The notes under the pieces are model-generated. The model searched no databases. It was not told the origin of the DNA and saw only the letters and a program-made list of their open reading frames with translations. Shown piece by piece: positions 34,868 through 47,816 of a stretch of 64,000 bases of DNA. The stretch comes from Nannocystis pusilla. Lineage in GTDB: Bacteria > Myxococcota_A > Polyangia > Nannocystales > Nannocystaceae. How positions within the stretch are numbered: the first letter of the stretch is position 1; every line of letters starts with the position of its first letter. The translations under genes were made by a program, and so were the position numbers. Location of the stretch: contig NZ_JAPNKE010000002.1 in the NCBI RefSeq assembly GCF_026626665.1, forward strand, positions 9,258,001 through 9,322,000, in the 5' to 3' direction.

Positions 34868-35030
34868 GCGGCGGTGCCCCAAAACCCGCCGGCCTGCGAA
34901 TATTTCAATTGATACGTCACTGGGACGTTGCTGTGGAATACTCGTCCCTCGCGTTCGGCCGGTTCCGGGCGGCGGCACGGGTCCGTTGTCCGCGCACCGC
35001 GAGCGCCTGATCGCCCGTCCATCTCGCGCC

Positions 35031-38000
35031 ATGAACCAGCCCGACGCGCAGCAATCGAAGCCCACGGCGGACGGGGCGGAGCCGCCGATGCCGGACAAGA
35101 TCGCCGGGCGCTATCAGGTCCGCGGGCTGCTGGGGCGCGGCGGTTTCGGCGCCGTCTACGAGGCTTACGACGAGCTGGAGGAGCGCCCGGTGGCGCTCAA
35201 GCTGATCCGCCGCGACGCCAGCCTCGACGCGCCGGGCTCGCGCTCCAGCGAGGCCGCGCCGGCCAGCACGGTCCAGCCGACGGCGGCCGCCGCGAGCTCG
35301 AGCGCGCGCCTGGACGGCGCCCGGCGGCCCCCGATCACCCGCAGCTTCGGCGCCACCCAGGGCGCGGTCAGCGACGACATCGCCGAGTTCAAGGCCGAGT
35401 TCCGCCTGCTGACCCAGCTGCACCACCCGAACCTCGCCGCGGTCTACGACTTCGGCCGCTGCGAGGACGGCGGCGTGTACTTCACGCAGGAGCTGCTGGC
35501 GGGCGTGTCGCTGCAGGAGTGCCTGCGCACCGCCTCGCGCGAGACGATCGTCGAGCTGTTCGTGCAGCTGGCGCGCGCGCTCGACTACATCCACGCCGTC
35601 GGGTTCGTCCACGGCGACATCAAGCCGAGCAACGTCATCGTCTGCCAGCCCGAGTCCGAAGGCGGCCAGCCGCAGGCCAAGCTGATCGACTTCGGCCTCG
35701 CGCGCCTGTTCCGTCACAGCCGCAAGCTCAAGGACCTCGCGCTCGACCAGCTCGACGAGAACGAGGAGCTGATCAAGGTCCGCGGCACCCCCGGCTTCAG
35801 CGCGCCGGAGAAGGTCCGCGGCGAGGTCATCGACAGCCGCGCCGACATCTACTCGCTGGCCGCGACGATCTACACCGCGGTCCGCGGCGTGCGGCCGTTC
35901 CCCTCGCGCACCTTCAAGGAGGCGCTGCGCAACGCGATCGACTGGCGCCCCGAGCTGGCCGGCGCGCTGTTGCAGCAGTGCGGCCCGGTGGTCGCCGAGC
36001 TGGTCGGCCGCATGCTCTCGCCCGACCCGGAGCTGCGCCCGCAGAGCGCCCGCAGCATCGTGCTCGAGCTGCTGCGCCGCGAGTCGAGCCACATCCGCGA
36101 CCGCCAGAAGTCGGCCCAGGACCGCCGCGAGTTCGCCCGCGTCCTCGTCGAGCTGCTGCCGTTCGTCGACCGCGCCGACTACCTCGACATCCTGCTCCTG
36201 CGCGCCCACGACGTGCTGCGCCCCGACTCCGCGCGCAACCGCGGCAGCCGGGTGATCCGCACCGTCATCGTCGAGGCGCCGGAGGGCATGGGCAAGACCC
36301 GCCTGCTGAGCGAGCTGCGGCGGGAGATCCAGCTCGGCGACGGGCTGTTCGTCGAGGGCTCGTGCTGGACCGGCGACGGCGAGGGCCTCGGCCCGTTCGC
36401 GCCGGTCGTGCTGCAGCTGGCGACCGCGCTCGGCGAGCGCAGCGAGGCCGTCCGCAAGTACCCCGACCTGATCCGCGCCGCCCGCGACCGCAGCCACGAG
36501 TCGGCCGCCGCCGCCCAGCTCACCGAGTTTTTGGTCCGCTGCGCCGCCGAGCACCCCTACGTGCTCTACCTCAGCGACCTGGCCCGAGGGACAGAGACCA
36601 CCCGCGTCCTGGTCGAGCAGCTCACCCGCGCCTTCGACCACAACGAGGCGCGCGCGCTGCTCTGCATCACCACCGAGCCGCACCCCAAGTTCCGCCCGCA
36701 GCTGGTCGCGCTGAGCCGCGAGCAGCTGGTCGAGCTGTGGAACCTGCGCCCGTTCACGCAGAAGGAGATGATGGATGTCCTCAAGGGCATCCTCGGCGAC
36801 GCGCCGGCGCTGCGCGAGCTCGTCACCATGCTCGACAAGCTCACCGGCGGCCACCCGCTGAGCTTCCGCGAGACCCTGCGCGTGCTGATCGAGGAGTCGA
36901 TCCTCGTCCGCGACAACGACACCTGGGTCCTGCGCTCCGCCTCGGCCGCCGCCGAGCAGCTGCACAAGACCCTGGCCCAGCGCAGCGAGGCCCGCCTCGA
37001 CGCGCTCGGCGTGTCGGCCTGGGAGGTCGCCAGCATCCTCTACCTGATCGAGGCGCCGATCGACGAGGAGCGCCTGGCCCACCTCACCGACCTGCGGCGC
37101 GAACGGTTCCGCCGCACGCTCGAGCGGCTCGAGGGCGAGGGCCTCATCCTGCGCAGCGCCATCACCGGCGCCTCGCAGGTCGTGCTGGCCCACGCGAGCG
37201 TGCGCGAGGCGGTGCGGATCCGCTACGAAGACTCGCTGTCCGAGACGCGCCTCGAGCTGGCCGAGCGGATCGCCGAGCAGACCACGGTCGACCCGCAGTT
37301 CGTGTTCCTGCGCGCCCGCCTGCTCGACGCCGCCGCCGACGGCCTCGAGTACCTCAGCGAGCTCGAGAAGGCCGCCGAGGACCTGTTCTCCACCGGTCAG
37401 CCGAACCTCGCCGCCCAGGTGCTCGAGCGCGTCATCATCCGCCTGCGCAAGTTCGGTCGGGTCCAGGGCCTGCCGCGCCTGCTGCGGGCCCAGCTCAACC
37501 TGGTCGAGCGGGCCCCCGGCGCGCTCAACGACCCGCGCCGCGAGGCCGCGCAGCACGAGGCCGGCATCCTCGTCGCCGAGCTGCTCGGCGACCATCGGGC
37601 CCAGGCGGTGTTCTGGCTCGGCCTCGTCGACCGCTACACCCTCGACGGCGGCTCGGACGCCGAGATGGCGCTCGGTCGCCTGCAGAACGCCGCGGTCGCG
37701 GCCAAGCAGGCGCGCGACCGGATCCTCGAGCTGCGGATCGCCAACCGCCGCGCCGAGATCTTGCTCGGCGCCGGCGAGATCGACGGCGCGGTCCGCTGCT
37801 CGAAGGAGGCGATGGAGATCCTCGACCTCCCCGACGCGCAGGATCACTACGTCTGCCACGTCATGGGCACCCGCCTGCGCTGCCTCTCGCTCGCCGGACA
37901 GCTGGCCGAAGCTCGCCGCCTGCACGACCAGGCCAAGCCGCTCGCCTCGCGCGTGTCGGTGCTGCAGCGCCAGGCCTATATCTCCGGCATCGCCTACCTC

Positions 38001-38584
38001 GCGGTGCTCGGCAACGAACCCGAACGGGCGATTCCGGAGACCCGGGCCGCCCTGGAGCAATTGCGCGCTGCAGGGGTGACGCGCATGCTCATCAACCCGC
38101 TTCACAACCTCGGCGACCTGCTCCTCCGCAGCGGCGACTTCGAGGGCGCGTCCGAGAGCTTCCGCGAGGCCCTGCGCTTCGCCGGCCTGCACGGCTTTGC
38201 CTACCACCTGCACCTCAACCGCGGCTTCCTCGGCTACACGCTGGCCCGCATGGGCGAGGTGGAGGAGGGCGCCGCGATGCTGGCCGAGGCGCGGCGCGGG
38301 ATCCAGACCATCCAGAACGAGCAGTTCGCCCACCATCAGCTGCGCCTGCTCGACGCCGAAGTCGCGCACATGCTCGGGCAGAGCCCGAGGCGCGCCGCGA
38401 GCTCGAAGAGATGTTGGCCGATTTCCACTCGACCAATGAGCTCAGCCTCGCGCAGTGGGCTCAGGAGGCGCTCAGCCGCATCGAGCGCGACCGCGGCACG
38501 AGCTTCATCGAGACCCCCGACGAGGCCGACGCGCAGACCGTCTCCCCCGACCAGGACACCGTGCGGACCAAGCCCCTGCGCTGA
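35031..38584 (+). CDS. Ser/Thr kinase fused to a predicted ATPase and TPR region, frame break at ~38385
   Basis: About 1184 residues after correcting one missing C at 38384-38386; the last ~65 codons are in the next frame (EARRELEEMLADFHSTNEL...). The kinase domain (~25-345) has LGRGGFGAVYEAY, Lys57 in VALKLI, an Ala/Ser-rich insert (~70-105), VHGDIKPSNV (Gly for the Arg of HRD) and DFGLA. A STAND-like ATPase follows (EAPEGMGKTRLLSELR as Walker A), then helical TPR-like repeats. It resembles the PknK/signal-transduction ATPase group common in myxobacteria. It is probably cytoplasmic. The region before it (34868-35030) has an AT-rich patch at 34898-34920. Confidence 0.85.
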
Positions 38585-38740
38585 CGCCGGCACAGTGTTC
38601 TGCCCCACGCGCGCCCGCCCTTATTTCCGCTTCCCGGCCCTCCGGGCCTGCATTAATGTCCGTGTTGCCTCGAGCCCTCGAGGCCACCTCATGACCCCCA
38701 CCCTTAGACTACGCGGCGACGTTCGAGACCAGGCCCAGCT

Positions 38741-40675
38741 ATGAACGCCGCGGCTGGCACCTCTCGCGACCTCGCGTCGCTGGTCGGCACCGTCCTCGAC
38801 GGCACCTACCGGCTCGACCAGCTCATCGGCGAGGGCGGCATGGGCGCGGTGTTCCGCGGCCGCCACGTCATCATGATGCGGGACGTCGCGATCAAGGTCC
38901 TGCACCCGGACTTCAACCGCGACCCCGAGCTGGTGCGACGGTTCGACCGCGAGGCCCAGAGCGCGGCCCGGCTCGACCACCCCAACTGCATCCACGTGTC
39001 CGCCTACGGCACCACCGAGGACGGCATGCGCTACCTGGTGATGCAGCTGCTCGAGGGCGTCGAGCTGGCTGACCTGCTGACCGAGCCGACGGCGCCGAAG
39101 CGGGTGGTGGAGTGGTCGATCCAGATCTTGCGAGGCCTCGAGCACGCGCACAGCCAGGGCGTGATCCACCGCGACCTCAAGCCGCAGAACGTGTTCCTCA
39201 CCCGCGACGCGCACGGCAACCAGCTGCTCAAGCTGGTCGACTTCGGCATCGCCAAGCTGGTCGGCAGCGACGCCGGCGACCCGCTCACGCGCGCCGGCAT
39301 GGTCTTCGGGACACCTCAGTACATGAGCCCGGAGCAGGCGCTCGGCGTCGAGATCGACCCGCGCGCCGACCTCTACGCCGTCGGCATCCTGATGTTCCAG
39401 ATGCTGACTGGGCGGCTGCCGTTCAACCACGAGGACGCGATCGCGCTGATCCGCATGCAGGTCAGCACCGAGCCGCCGCAGCTGCCCGACAACGTGCCGC
39501 AGGAGCTGGCCGCGATCGTCTACCGCCTGCTGGCCAAGCAGCGCGAGCAGCGGTTCCCCGACGCCCGCACCGTCCGCGCCGCGCTCGAGCGCTACCGCAG
39601 CAACATGTCGCACAAGGGCCGCGGCGACACCTCCGACCCGCTGCTCGACATCGGCTCCGTCACCACCGACACCGCCACCCGCCCGCTGCCCGAGGCCCTG
39701 CGCCCGCGCCAGCTCGACTTCGTCGAGTCGGTGCTGCAGACCGACCGCTGGTCCCGGCGCACGTGGTTCAAGGCGGCGATCGCCGGCTGCGTCGTGCTCG
39801 CGCTCGCCTCGGTGGGGCTCATCTACTGGCTGTTCTTCAGCGGCGACCCGCCCGCGCCGGCCCAGCCCGAGCCGCCCGCCGCCGAGAGCCCCGCCGACCC
39901 GAGCAAGGCGGGCGATCCGGCTGGCCCTTCAGCCATGTCCCCTGCGCCAGGTCCGAGCGAGCTCGAGCTGGCGACCCTCGACGACCTGATCAAGCAGGGC
40001 AAGCTCGACGAGGCGCAGACCCAGATCGACGCCCTGCTCGAGCGCTACCCGGGCCACGCGCAGCTGGTGTGGCGCGACGCCCGGCAGCTGGCCAAGCGGC
40101 CGACGATGCACGAGTCGGCGGTGCGCCGCTACGGCGAGGTGCTGAAGAAGTCGCCCGACCTCGAGCGCGACCTCGGCTTCATCGACGAGGTCGACGCCCT
40201 GCTGCGCAAGCGGCCCTACACCGACGCCGCGATCGCCCTGGCGACCGACCTCGGCGCCGCCGGCGTGCCGATCCTCGTCCACTACATCAACGACGCCAAG
40301 CCGTGGGCCACCTGGGCCCAGCGGCGACAGATCCGCGACGCCCTCCCGGCCGACGCCGCGGCCCAGATCGACGTCGTCCTCAACCGCCGTCGCGACCTCG
40401 AGCAGTTCGCCGAGGCGCCCGAGCCGTGCGCGGCCGCGTTGCCGGTGCTGCAGGCGATCCAGGCCGAGCCGCTGGCCGACTATGTCCCGGCGCTCAAGGC
40501 GGCCGTGGCTCCGGCGACGTCCGCGGGCGCCCCCGCCGATCCGGCCTGCGACCAGGCGGCGGCGCTCCTGGCCACCGTCCGCACCGCCTACGCCGGGCGC
40601 TTCCCCGAGGCCTTCGCCCCGGCCAAGCCGGTCAAGAAGAAGCCGGTGACGAAGAAGAAGAAGAAGAAGAAGTGA
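38741..40675 (+). CDS. Membrane Ser/Thr protein kinase with poly-Lys tail
   Basis: A 644-residue kinase. The catalytic domain (~25-290) has IGEGGMGAVFRG, VAIKVL, VIHRDLKPQNVF, VDFGIAK and GTPQYMSPEQ, so all key residues are present. A transmembrane helix (about 341-367, AAIAGCVVLALASVGLIYWLFF) and a Pro/Ala linker precede a C-terminal domain with TPR-like helices and a few Cys. The extreme C-terminus is KKKPVTKKKKKKK, encoded by seven AAG codons. It overlaps the 3' end of the convergent HTH gene by 44 nt. It follows the first kinase on the same strand, 156 nt away, which suggests linked signalling. Confidence 0.9.
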   Translation: MNAAAGTSRDLASLVGTVLDGTYRLDQLIGEGGMGAVFRGRHVIMMRDVAIKVLHPDFNRDPELVRRFDREAQSAARLDHPNCIHVSAYGTTEDGMRYLVMQLLEGVELADLLTEPTAPKRVVEWSIQILRGLEHAHSQGVIHRDLKPQNVFLTRDAHGNQLLKLVDFGIAKLVGSDAGDPLTRAGMVFGTPQYMSPEQALGVEIDPRADLYAVGILMFQMLTGRLPFNHEDAIALIRMQVSTEPPQLPDNVPQELAAIVYRLLAKQREQRFPDARTVRAALERYRSNMSHKGRGDTSDPLLDIGSVTTDTATRPLPEALRPRQLDFVESVLQTDRWSRRTWFKAAIAGCVVLALASVGLIYWLFFSGDPPAPAQPEPPAAESPADPSKAGDPAGPSAMSPAPGPSELELATLDDLIKQGKLDEAQTQIDALLERYPGHAQLVWRDARQLAKRPTMHESAVRRYGEVLKKSPDLERDLGFIDEVDALLRKRPYTDAAIALATDLGAAGVPILVHYINDAKPWATWAQRRQIRDALPADAAAQIDVVLNRRRDLEQFAEAPEPCAAALPVLQAIQAEPLADYVPALKAAVAPATSAGAPADPACDQAAALLATVRTAYAGRFPEAFAPAKPVKKKPVTKKKKKKK

Positions 40676-40961
40676 CCTCGGGGACGACGAGCGCGATCAG
40701 GTCACTGACCTGACGGTGCGCCTCGATGCGATGGCGCAGCGGCAGGTTCTTGTGCACGACGTACAAGTTGCGACGTCCACTTCGGTGGCGGGTGATGTAC
40801 CCCGACTCTTCGAGTTCGGTGACGATCCGCTGGACCGCTCGTTCCGTGATGCCGACTGCCTCTGCGACGTCGCGCAGACGGATCTCCGGGTCCTGCGCCA
40901 CGCAGAAGAGCACGTGCGCGTGATTGGTCAGAAACGTCCACTCCGAGGGCCTATCGGGCAC
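40632..40961 (-). CDS. Winged-helix transcriptional regulator with poly-Ser tail
   Basis: A 109-residue DNA-binding protein. The HTH reads LRDVAEAVGITERAVQRIVTELEESGYITRHRSGRRNLYVV, with recognition helix and wing typical of MarR/ArsR-like regulators. The C-terminus is EVTSSSSSSSSPASS. The Ser run comes from the AAG repeat that codes poly-Lys for the convergent kinase, read on the opposite strand in the TCT frame. No effector domain is seen. A GTG start is used. The divergent Maf gene is 97 nt away, so it may regulate that or itself. Confidence 0.8.
   Translation of the reverse strand: MPDRPSEWTFLTNHAHVLFCVAQDPEIRLRDVAEAVGITERAVQRIVTELEESGYITRHRSGRRNLYVVHKNLPLRHRIEAHRQVSDLIALVVPEVTSSSSSSSSPASS
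40652..40672. repeat. (AAG)7 microsatellite shared by two convergent coding ends
   Basis: Seven AAG triplets code Lys7 at the end of the kinase (+) and, one frame over, most of a Ser run (TCT) in the HTH protein (-). A change in copy number would alter both proteins without shifting frame. Confidence 0.9.
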
Positions 40962-41058
40962 AATGAGTCTCCGGAGTCGAATATGAAGAAATCATCACCT
41001 TCGGTCAACTCGCTCGCGCCGTCCCCGCCCGTTTTGTCATGAGAGATTCCCGAAACGC

Positions 41059-41654
41059 ATGCGGAACCTTGTTCTAGCGTCGACTTCGCGCTACCGGCGC
41101 GAACTCCTGCAGCGCCTCGATGTTCCGTTCTTCACGGCGGCGCCCGCGTACGACGAGCGAGCCGAAGACGCGCATTTCGGCGAACTCGGCGCCCCGGATT
41201 CGCTCTCAGGCTGGCCCTGGGCAAAGCAGAAAGTTTGCGATCTGCGAACTCGGATGCGTGGATCCTCGGGGCCGACCAGGTCGCGGTCGGGCCCGGTCCC
41301 GAGCTGCTCCATAAGCCAGGTACCGAAGACCAGGCGATCGCCCAGCTCATGCGCCTGTCCGGGGCGACCTTTCAGCTGGTCACCGGCGTGGTCCTGCTCG
41401 ACGCCACCTCCGGCGTCAGCGACACCGCGATCGACATCCAGACCTTGACCATGCGCGCCTACGGCGAGGACGAGGCCGCCGCCTACGTCCGCCGCTACCA
41501 GCCGCTCGACTGCGCCGGCAGCTTCCGCATCGAGGACGCCGGCATCAAGCTGTTCGCCCGCATCGACAGCGCCGACTTCACCGGCATCATCGGTCTGCCG
41601 CTGCTCGCGGTGGCCCGACTGCTCCGCACCGCCGGCCTGCTCCCGGGCCCGTGA
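41059..41654 (+). CDS. Maf/YceF-like nucleotide pyrophosphatase, frame break at ~41208
   Basis: The first ~50 residues read LVLASTSRYRRELLQRLDVPF, the Maf signature; after a break at 41205-41212 (one missing base) the next frame continues LALGKAES, DAWILGADQVAVGPG, then DCAGSFRIEDAGIKLFARIDSADFTGIIGLPLLAVARLL. The GSFRIEDAGI motif resembles the YceF subgroup, which hydrolyses 7-methyl-GTP-like nucleotides. The restored length (about 198) is normal. An assembly indel is more likely than loss. It is divergent from the HTH regulator. Confidence 0.82.
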
Positions 41655-41697
41655 GCGCCGGGCGTCGCACCTGCCTCGCAGCCCGGATGCTCGCGCG

Positions 41698-42168
41698 TCA
41701 AGGCGAACGCGGGCGGGTGGGCACGATGTTGCGCAGGTTCGCGGTGAAGTCGTCCTCGACGATGCTCGCGTCGCCGCGGCGCCAGCGGGCCACGAAGGCC
41801 TTGATGGCGCGGACGACGTCGTCGATCGAGCCGTCGAGCGCGTGCGACTGTTCGAACCGCCGCAGCATCTCGGACGCGTGCAGGCGCGCCTGGGTCGGCG
41901 ACGCGCCGTTGGGCGGACTGACGCGGTTCGGGTCGCCTCCCTCGCCGTCGTCCTCCCACAGGCAGACGGCGCACAGCTCGTAGCTCGCGCGCTCGCTCAG
42001 GGTCGGGAAGCCGCACGTCGGGCAGGTGTGCACGTGGTGGAGGATGTTGCTCGCTGCGAGGTCGGCCTCGAAGGCGGCGCGCCGGCGCGTGAACTCGGCG
42101 AGCAACTCCGTCTCCTCCGGACCGAGCGGGGCCGCGGGAGCCGCTCGTGGTTTGCCTCGCCGCGCCAT
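41698..42168 (-). CDS. CPCC-family Cys-rich protein
   Basis: A 156-residue cytoplasmic protein. The core HTCPTCGFPTLSERASYELCAVCLWEDDGEGGDPN with a following SPPNGASPTQAR matches the CPCC family, with two CxxC pairs that probably bind zinc. Here the first cluster is CPTC rather than CPCC. The flanks are helical. The family has no known function; members often occur in contact-dependent or immunity contexts, but no toxin is seen here. The start at MARRGK (42168) is preferred over an Arg-rich extension; a CACAAT box lies 9 nt before it. Confidence 0.75.
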   Translation of the reverse strand: MARRGKPRAAPAAPLGPEETELLAEFTRRRAAFEADLAASNILHHVHTCPTCGFPTLSERASYELCAVCLWEDDGEGGDPNRVSPPNGASPTQARLHASEMLRRFEQSHALDGSIDDVVRAIKAFVARWRRGDASIVEDDFTANLRNIVPTRPRSP

Positions 42169-42344
42169 GCAGCGCAGATTGTGGCAGATCCGCGGCCGAG
42201 GAGATCGTCCGCCCGCGAACGAGAGCTCGGCGCGCTCGCTCACCCGCACGCGCCGTCGGTGAGCGCGCCGTCGCGATCGCAGCTCCGGGTCAGCTCGGTG
42301 CTCGTCTCGCCCTCTTCGCGCTGACGGTTCGGCCGTGGACCCGC

Positions 42345-42350
42345 TATCTT
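42345..42350 (+). promoter_or_regulatory. -10 box of the SecD-P1-like lipoprotein gene
   Basis: CGC-TATCTT ends 6 nt before the ATG at 42357. Confidence 0.5.
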
Positions 42351-42356
42351 GCAGTC

Positions 42357-43025
42357 ATGCACCGATCGCTGCTCGCGCTCGCGCTCGCGCTCGCCCCGGC
42401 CGCCGTCACGCCGGGCTGCACCGGCGCCGCGAAGACCGAGGTCGAGCTGGTGCGGCCGCTGGTGCTGACGCCGGTCGACGACTCGAAGGGCGCGCTGAAG
42501 CGGGTCGCCGAGGCCGTCCGCGCCGATCCGCAGTCGGGCCTCGAGGTCGAGTCGGGCGAGGTCGCCGGCGAGGGCGGCGGGCCGGCGGTGCAGGAGAACT
42601 TCGCGACAGGTCCCGAGAAACATGTCCTCGAGGACTACATCCGCACCCACCCCGAGCTCGCCCCGCCGGCCGATCAGGCGTTCGGCTACGAGCGCCTGCG
42701 CGACGGCGAGGGCCGGACCTCCTGGCGCATGCACTGCGTCCGCGCCGGTGGCCTCGCGCTGCGCGAGCTGGCGGCCGCCGACCTGATCGAGGGCCCCGAC
42801 AATCGGCCGCGGATCCGCCTGCGCCTGGTCCCGGAGGACAGCCAGCGCTTCGCGGCGCTGACCGCCGAGCATCGCGGCCGTCGCCTCGCGGTGGTCCAGG
42901 ACGACGAGGTGTTGACGGCGCCGACGCTGCAAGGGCCGCTGACAACCGGCGAGCTCGAGATCCCCCTCGCCGCGGCGACGCGCGCCGAGGCCCAGGCCGC
43001 GCTCGACCACCTGCTCGGGCGGTGA
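42357..43025 (+). CDS. Lipoprotein with a SecD P1-head-like domain
   Basis: A 222-residue lipoprotein (lipobox VTPGC). The C-terminal part RLVPEDSQRFAALTAEHRGRRLAVVQDDEVLTAPTLQGPLTTGELEIPL follows the pattern of the SecDF P1 head subdomain (a denied-substrate loop with V-x-x-A-P). Free-standing P1-head lipoproteins exist in myxobacteria but have no assigned role. No membrane helices of SecD are present. It lies about 1.1 kb before secA, though an oppositely oriented gene sits between. It may assist export or merely reuse the fold. Confidence 0.65.
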   Translation: MHRSLLALALALAPAAVTPGCTGAAKTEVELVRPLVLTPVDDSKGALKRVAEAVRADPQSGLEVESGEVAGEGGGPAVQENFATGPEKHVLEDYIRTHPELAPPADQAFGYERLRDGEGRTSWRMHCVRAGGLALRELAAADLIEGPDNRPRIRLRLVPEDSQRFAALTAEHRGRRLAVVQDDEVLTAPTLQGPLTTGELEIPLAAATRAEAQAALDHLLGR

Positions 43026-43130
43026 CTTTTTCCGACGCGAGCTCGACCGTCACGCTGCCTCGCCGCCGTCGCGCTCGGCCTCTCGCTCGAACGTTGATTC
43101 GCGCCGACGCGAGCCCGGTCGCCGCCGTCT

Positions 43131-44064
43131 TCAGCCCGGGCGCACCGCGACCGGCTCGAGCAGCGACAGCGTCGCCCGGCGGGGGTCGAGCTCGACGCGG
43201 GAGCCGCAGGGCAGGGCCGCGTGCTCGTGCGGCAGGTGTCCGAAGGGCAAGCCGAACACCAGCGGGACTCCGAGCGACTGCAGGCGCTCGCGCACCACCG
43301 TGCGCGCGTCCGGGCTGTCGGGGTTGCCGGCGGGGGGCTCGTCGCAGGCGTACAGCTGACCGATCGCAAACCCGCGCACCCCCGCGAACGCGCCGCTGGT
43401 GATGAGCTGCGTCAGCGCGCGGTCGATGCGGTAGGGCCGCTCGCCGATCTCCTCGAGCGCCACGATCGTGCCGGCCAGCTCGGGCAGCCACGGCGTGCCG
43501 ACCAGCGAGCGCAGCACCTCGAGGTTGGCCGGCACGAGCGGCGCTGCCACGCGGGCCTCGCCGACGCCCTCCTCGCCGGTCAGCGTGGCGGGGAGCTCGC
43601 CGCGCAGCAGCGCACCGAGCCGCAGCGCGTCGGCCGGCGGCAGCGCGCCCATGCGTCACCACCGGCCCGTGGACGCTGCACACCCCGGCGCCGAGGGCCC
43701 AGCACAGCAGCGCGGTCGCGTCGGAGAAGCCGACCAGCAGCTTGGGCGCGGCCTGAAACCGCTCCGCGCGCAGGTGCGGGAGCAGGCGGGTCAGGCCGTA
43801 GCCGCCGCGCGCGCACACGATCGCCGTCACCTCGGGGTCGTCGAGCGCCGCCTGCAGCGCGGCCAGGCGGACGGCGTCCTCGCCGGCCAAATAGCCCGTC
43901 TTGACGCCCAGGTTGGCCGCGAGCGAGATCTCACCGATCTGCAAGTCGCGCAGGGCCGCGAGGCCCTCGGCGAGCCTGGCCTCGGGGACGGGGCCGGACG
44001 GGGCCACGACGACGACGCGGCCGCTGGGGCCAGACGGGGGCGGACGCACGAGAGCGGCCTTCAC
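43131..44064 (-). CDS. LD-carboxypeptidase (S66 family), frame break at ~43653
   Basis: About 310 residues. The N-part has VVVVAPSGPV, CARGGYGLTRLLPHL and GFSDATALL (nucleophile Ser), ending HGPVVTH; the frame then shifts near 43650-43656 and continues MGALPPADALRLGALL, ALEEIGERPYRIDRALTQL (catalytic Glu) and FGLPFGHLPHEHAALPCGS (His). It cuts the L,D bond of muropeptide tetrapeptides in cell-wall recycling. Two missing or one extra base restores it; all catalytic residues are intact, so an assembly indel is likely. A GTG start with a -10 box 7 nt upstream. Confidence 0.85.
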
Positions 44065-44071
44065 GGGCGCG

Positions 44072-44077
44072 ACAGTA
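44072..44077 (-). promoter_or_regulatory. Extended -10 box of the LD-carboxypeptidase gene
   Basis: TGG-TACTGT on the minus strand ends 7 nt before the GTG at 44064. Confidence 0.5.
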
Positions 44078-44173
44078 CCAGCGGGCGTGTCAGTTATCGC
44101 CTTTCTTCTGCGACCATGCCGCGTGGACACGGGCGCGCCTCGCCCGTACCCTTTGCCCCGCGCACGGCCCGCC

Positions 44174-47284
<3,111 letters not shown>

Positions 47285-47349
47285 GCGGCCCGAGCGGAGT
47301 CGGTCCCCGGCGCTCCGTGACGGCCGTTGCCGCTCCGGACGTCGGGGAG

Positions 47350-47355
47350 TACCTT
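47350..47355 (+). promoter_or_regulatory. -10 box of the small membrane protein gene
   Basis: TACCTT ends 7 nt before the ATG at 47363. Confidence 0.4.
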
Positions 47356-47362
47356 CCCGGCC

Positions 47363-47767
47363 ATGCGCAACCTGTTCGCAGTGGTCCTCGGGATCGCGGT
47401 CGCCGTGTTCGCGATCATGGTCGTCGAGCTCATCGGCCACGCCGTCTTTCCGCCGCCGAGCGAGCTCCGGGTGGATGACCCGGAGGCCATCCGCGATTAC
47501 ATCGAGCAGGCGCCGTTCCTCGCGCTCGCCTTCGTGCCGATCGCCTGGGCCACCGGCGCCTTCTGCGGCGGAGCCGTGGCCGCCATGGTGGCCAGCGGCC
47601 GCCGCCCGCAGCGCTTCGGGGTGATCGTCGGCCTCGTGGTCCTCGTCGCCAGCGCGATGAACCTGTGGGTGATCCCCCACCCGATGTGGCTCGTGCTCGC
47701 CGCCCCGTTCGCGTGCCTGATCCCCGGCCGGCTCGGCGGCGCGCTCGGGGCCCGGCGCGAGCTCTGA
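47363..47767 (+). CDS. Small four-helix inner-membrane protein
   Basis: A 134-residue protein with hydrophobic segments at about 4-26, 49-75, 84-101 and 103-125 and a short soluble loop (PPPSELRVDDPEAIRDYIEQ). A Gly/Arg-rich end follows. No family assigned. It is in the same direction as secA, 78 nt behind it, but has its own -10 box. Its function is unknown; the palindrome element follows its stop by 10 nt. Confidence 0.7.
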   Translation: MRNLFAVVLGIAVAVFAIMVVELIGHAVFPPPSELRVDDPEAIRDYIEQAPFLALAFVPIAWATGAFCGGAVAAMVASGRRPQRFGVIVGLVVLVASAMNLWVIPHPMWLVLAAPFACLIPGRLGGALGARREL

Positions 47768-47777
47768 GGTGGCGCTC

Positions 47778-47803
47778 GGGACATGCCTCTTCGGGCATGT
47801 CCC
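47778..47803. repeat. GGGACATG palindrome in a convergent junction
   Basis: GGGACATGCC, loop TCTTCG, GGCATGTCCC: a 10-bp stem filling more than half of the 49-nt gap between convergent genes. It is followed by TGAAGCCATG. Confidence 0.88.
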
Positions 47804-47816
47804 TGAAGCCATGTAG

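Noticed and set aside
34898..34940. Sigma54 promoter before the first kinase
   Set aside because: TGGGACG and TTGCT resemble the two halves, but GG and GC are 6 nt apart instead of 10.
44147..44152. Leaderless -10 box for secA
   Set aside because: TACCCT lies 21 nt before the ATG, so the mRNA would have a leader of about 14 nt; it does not fit the leaderless pattern.
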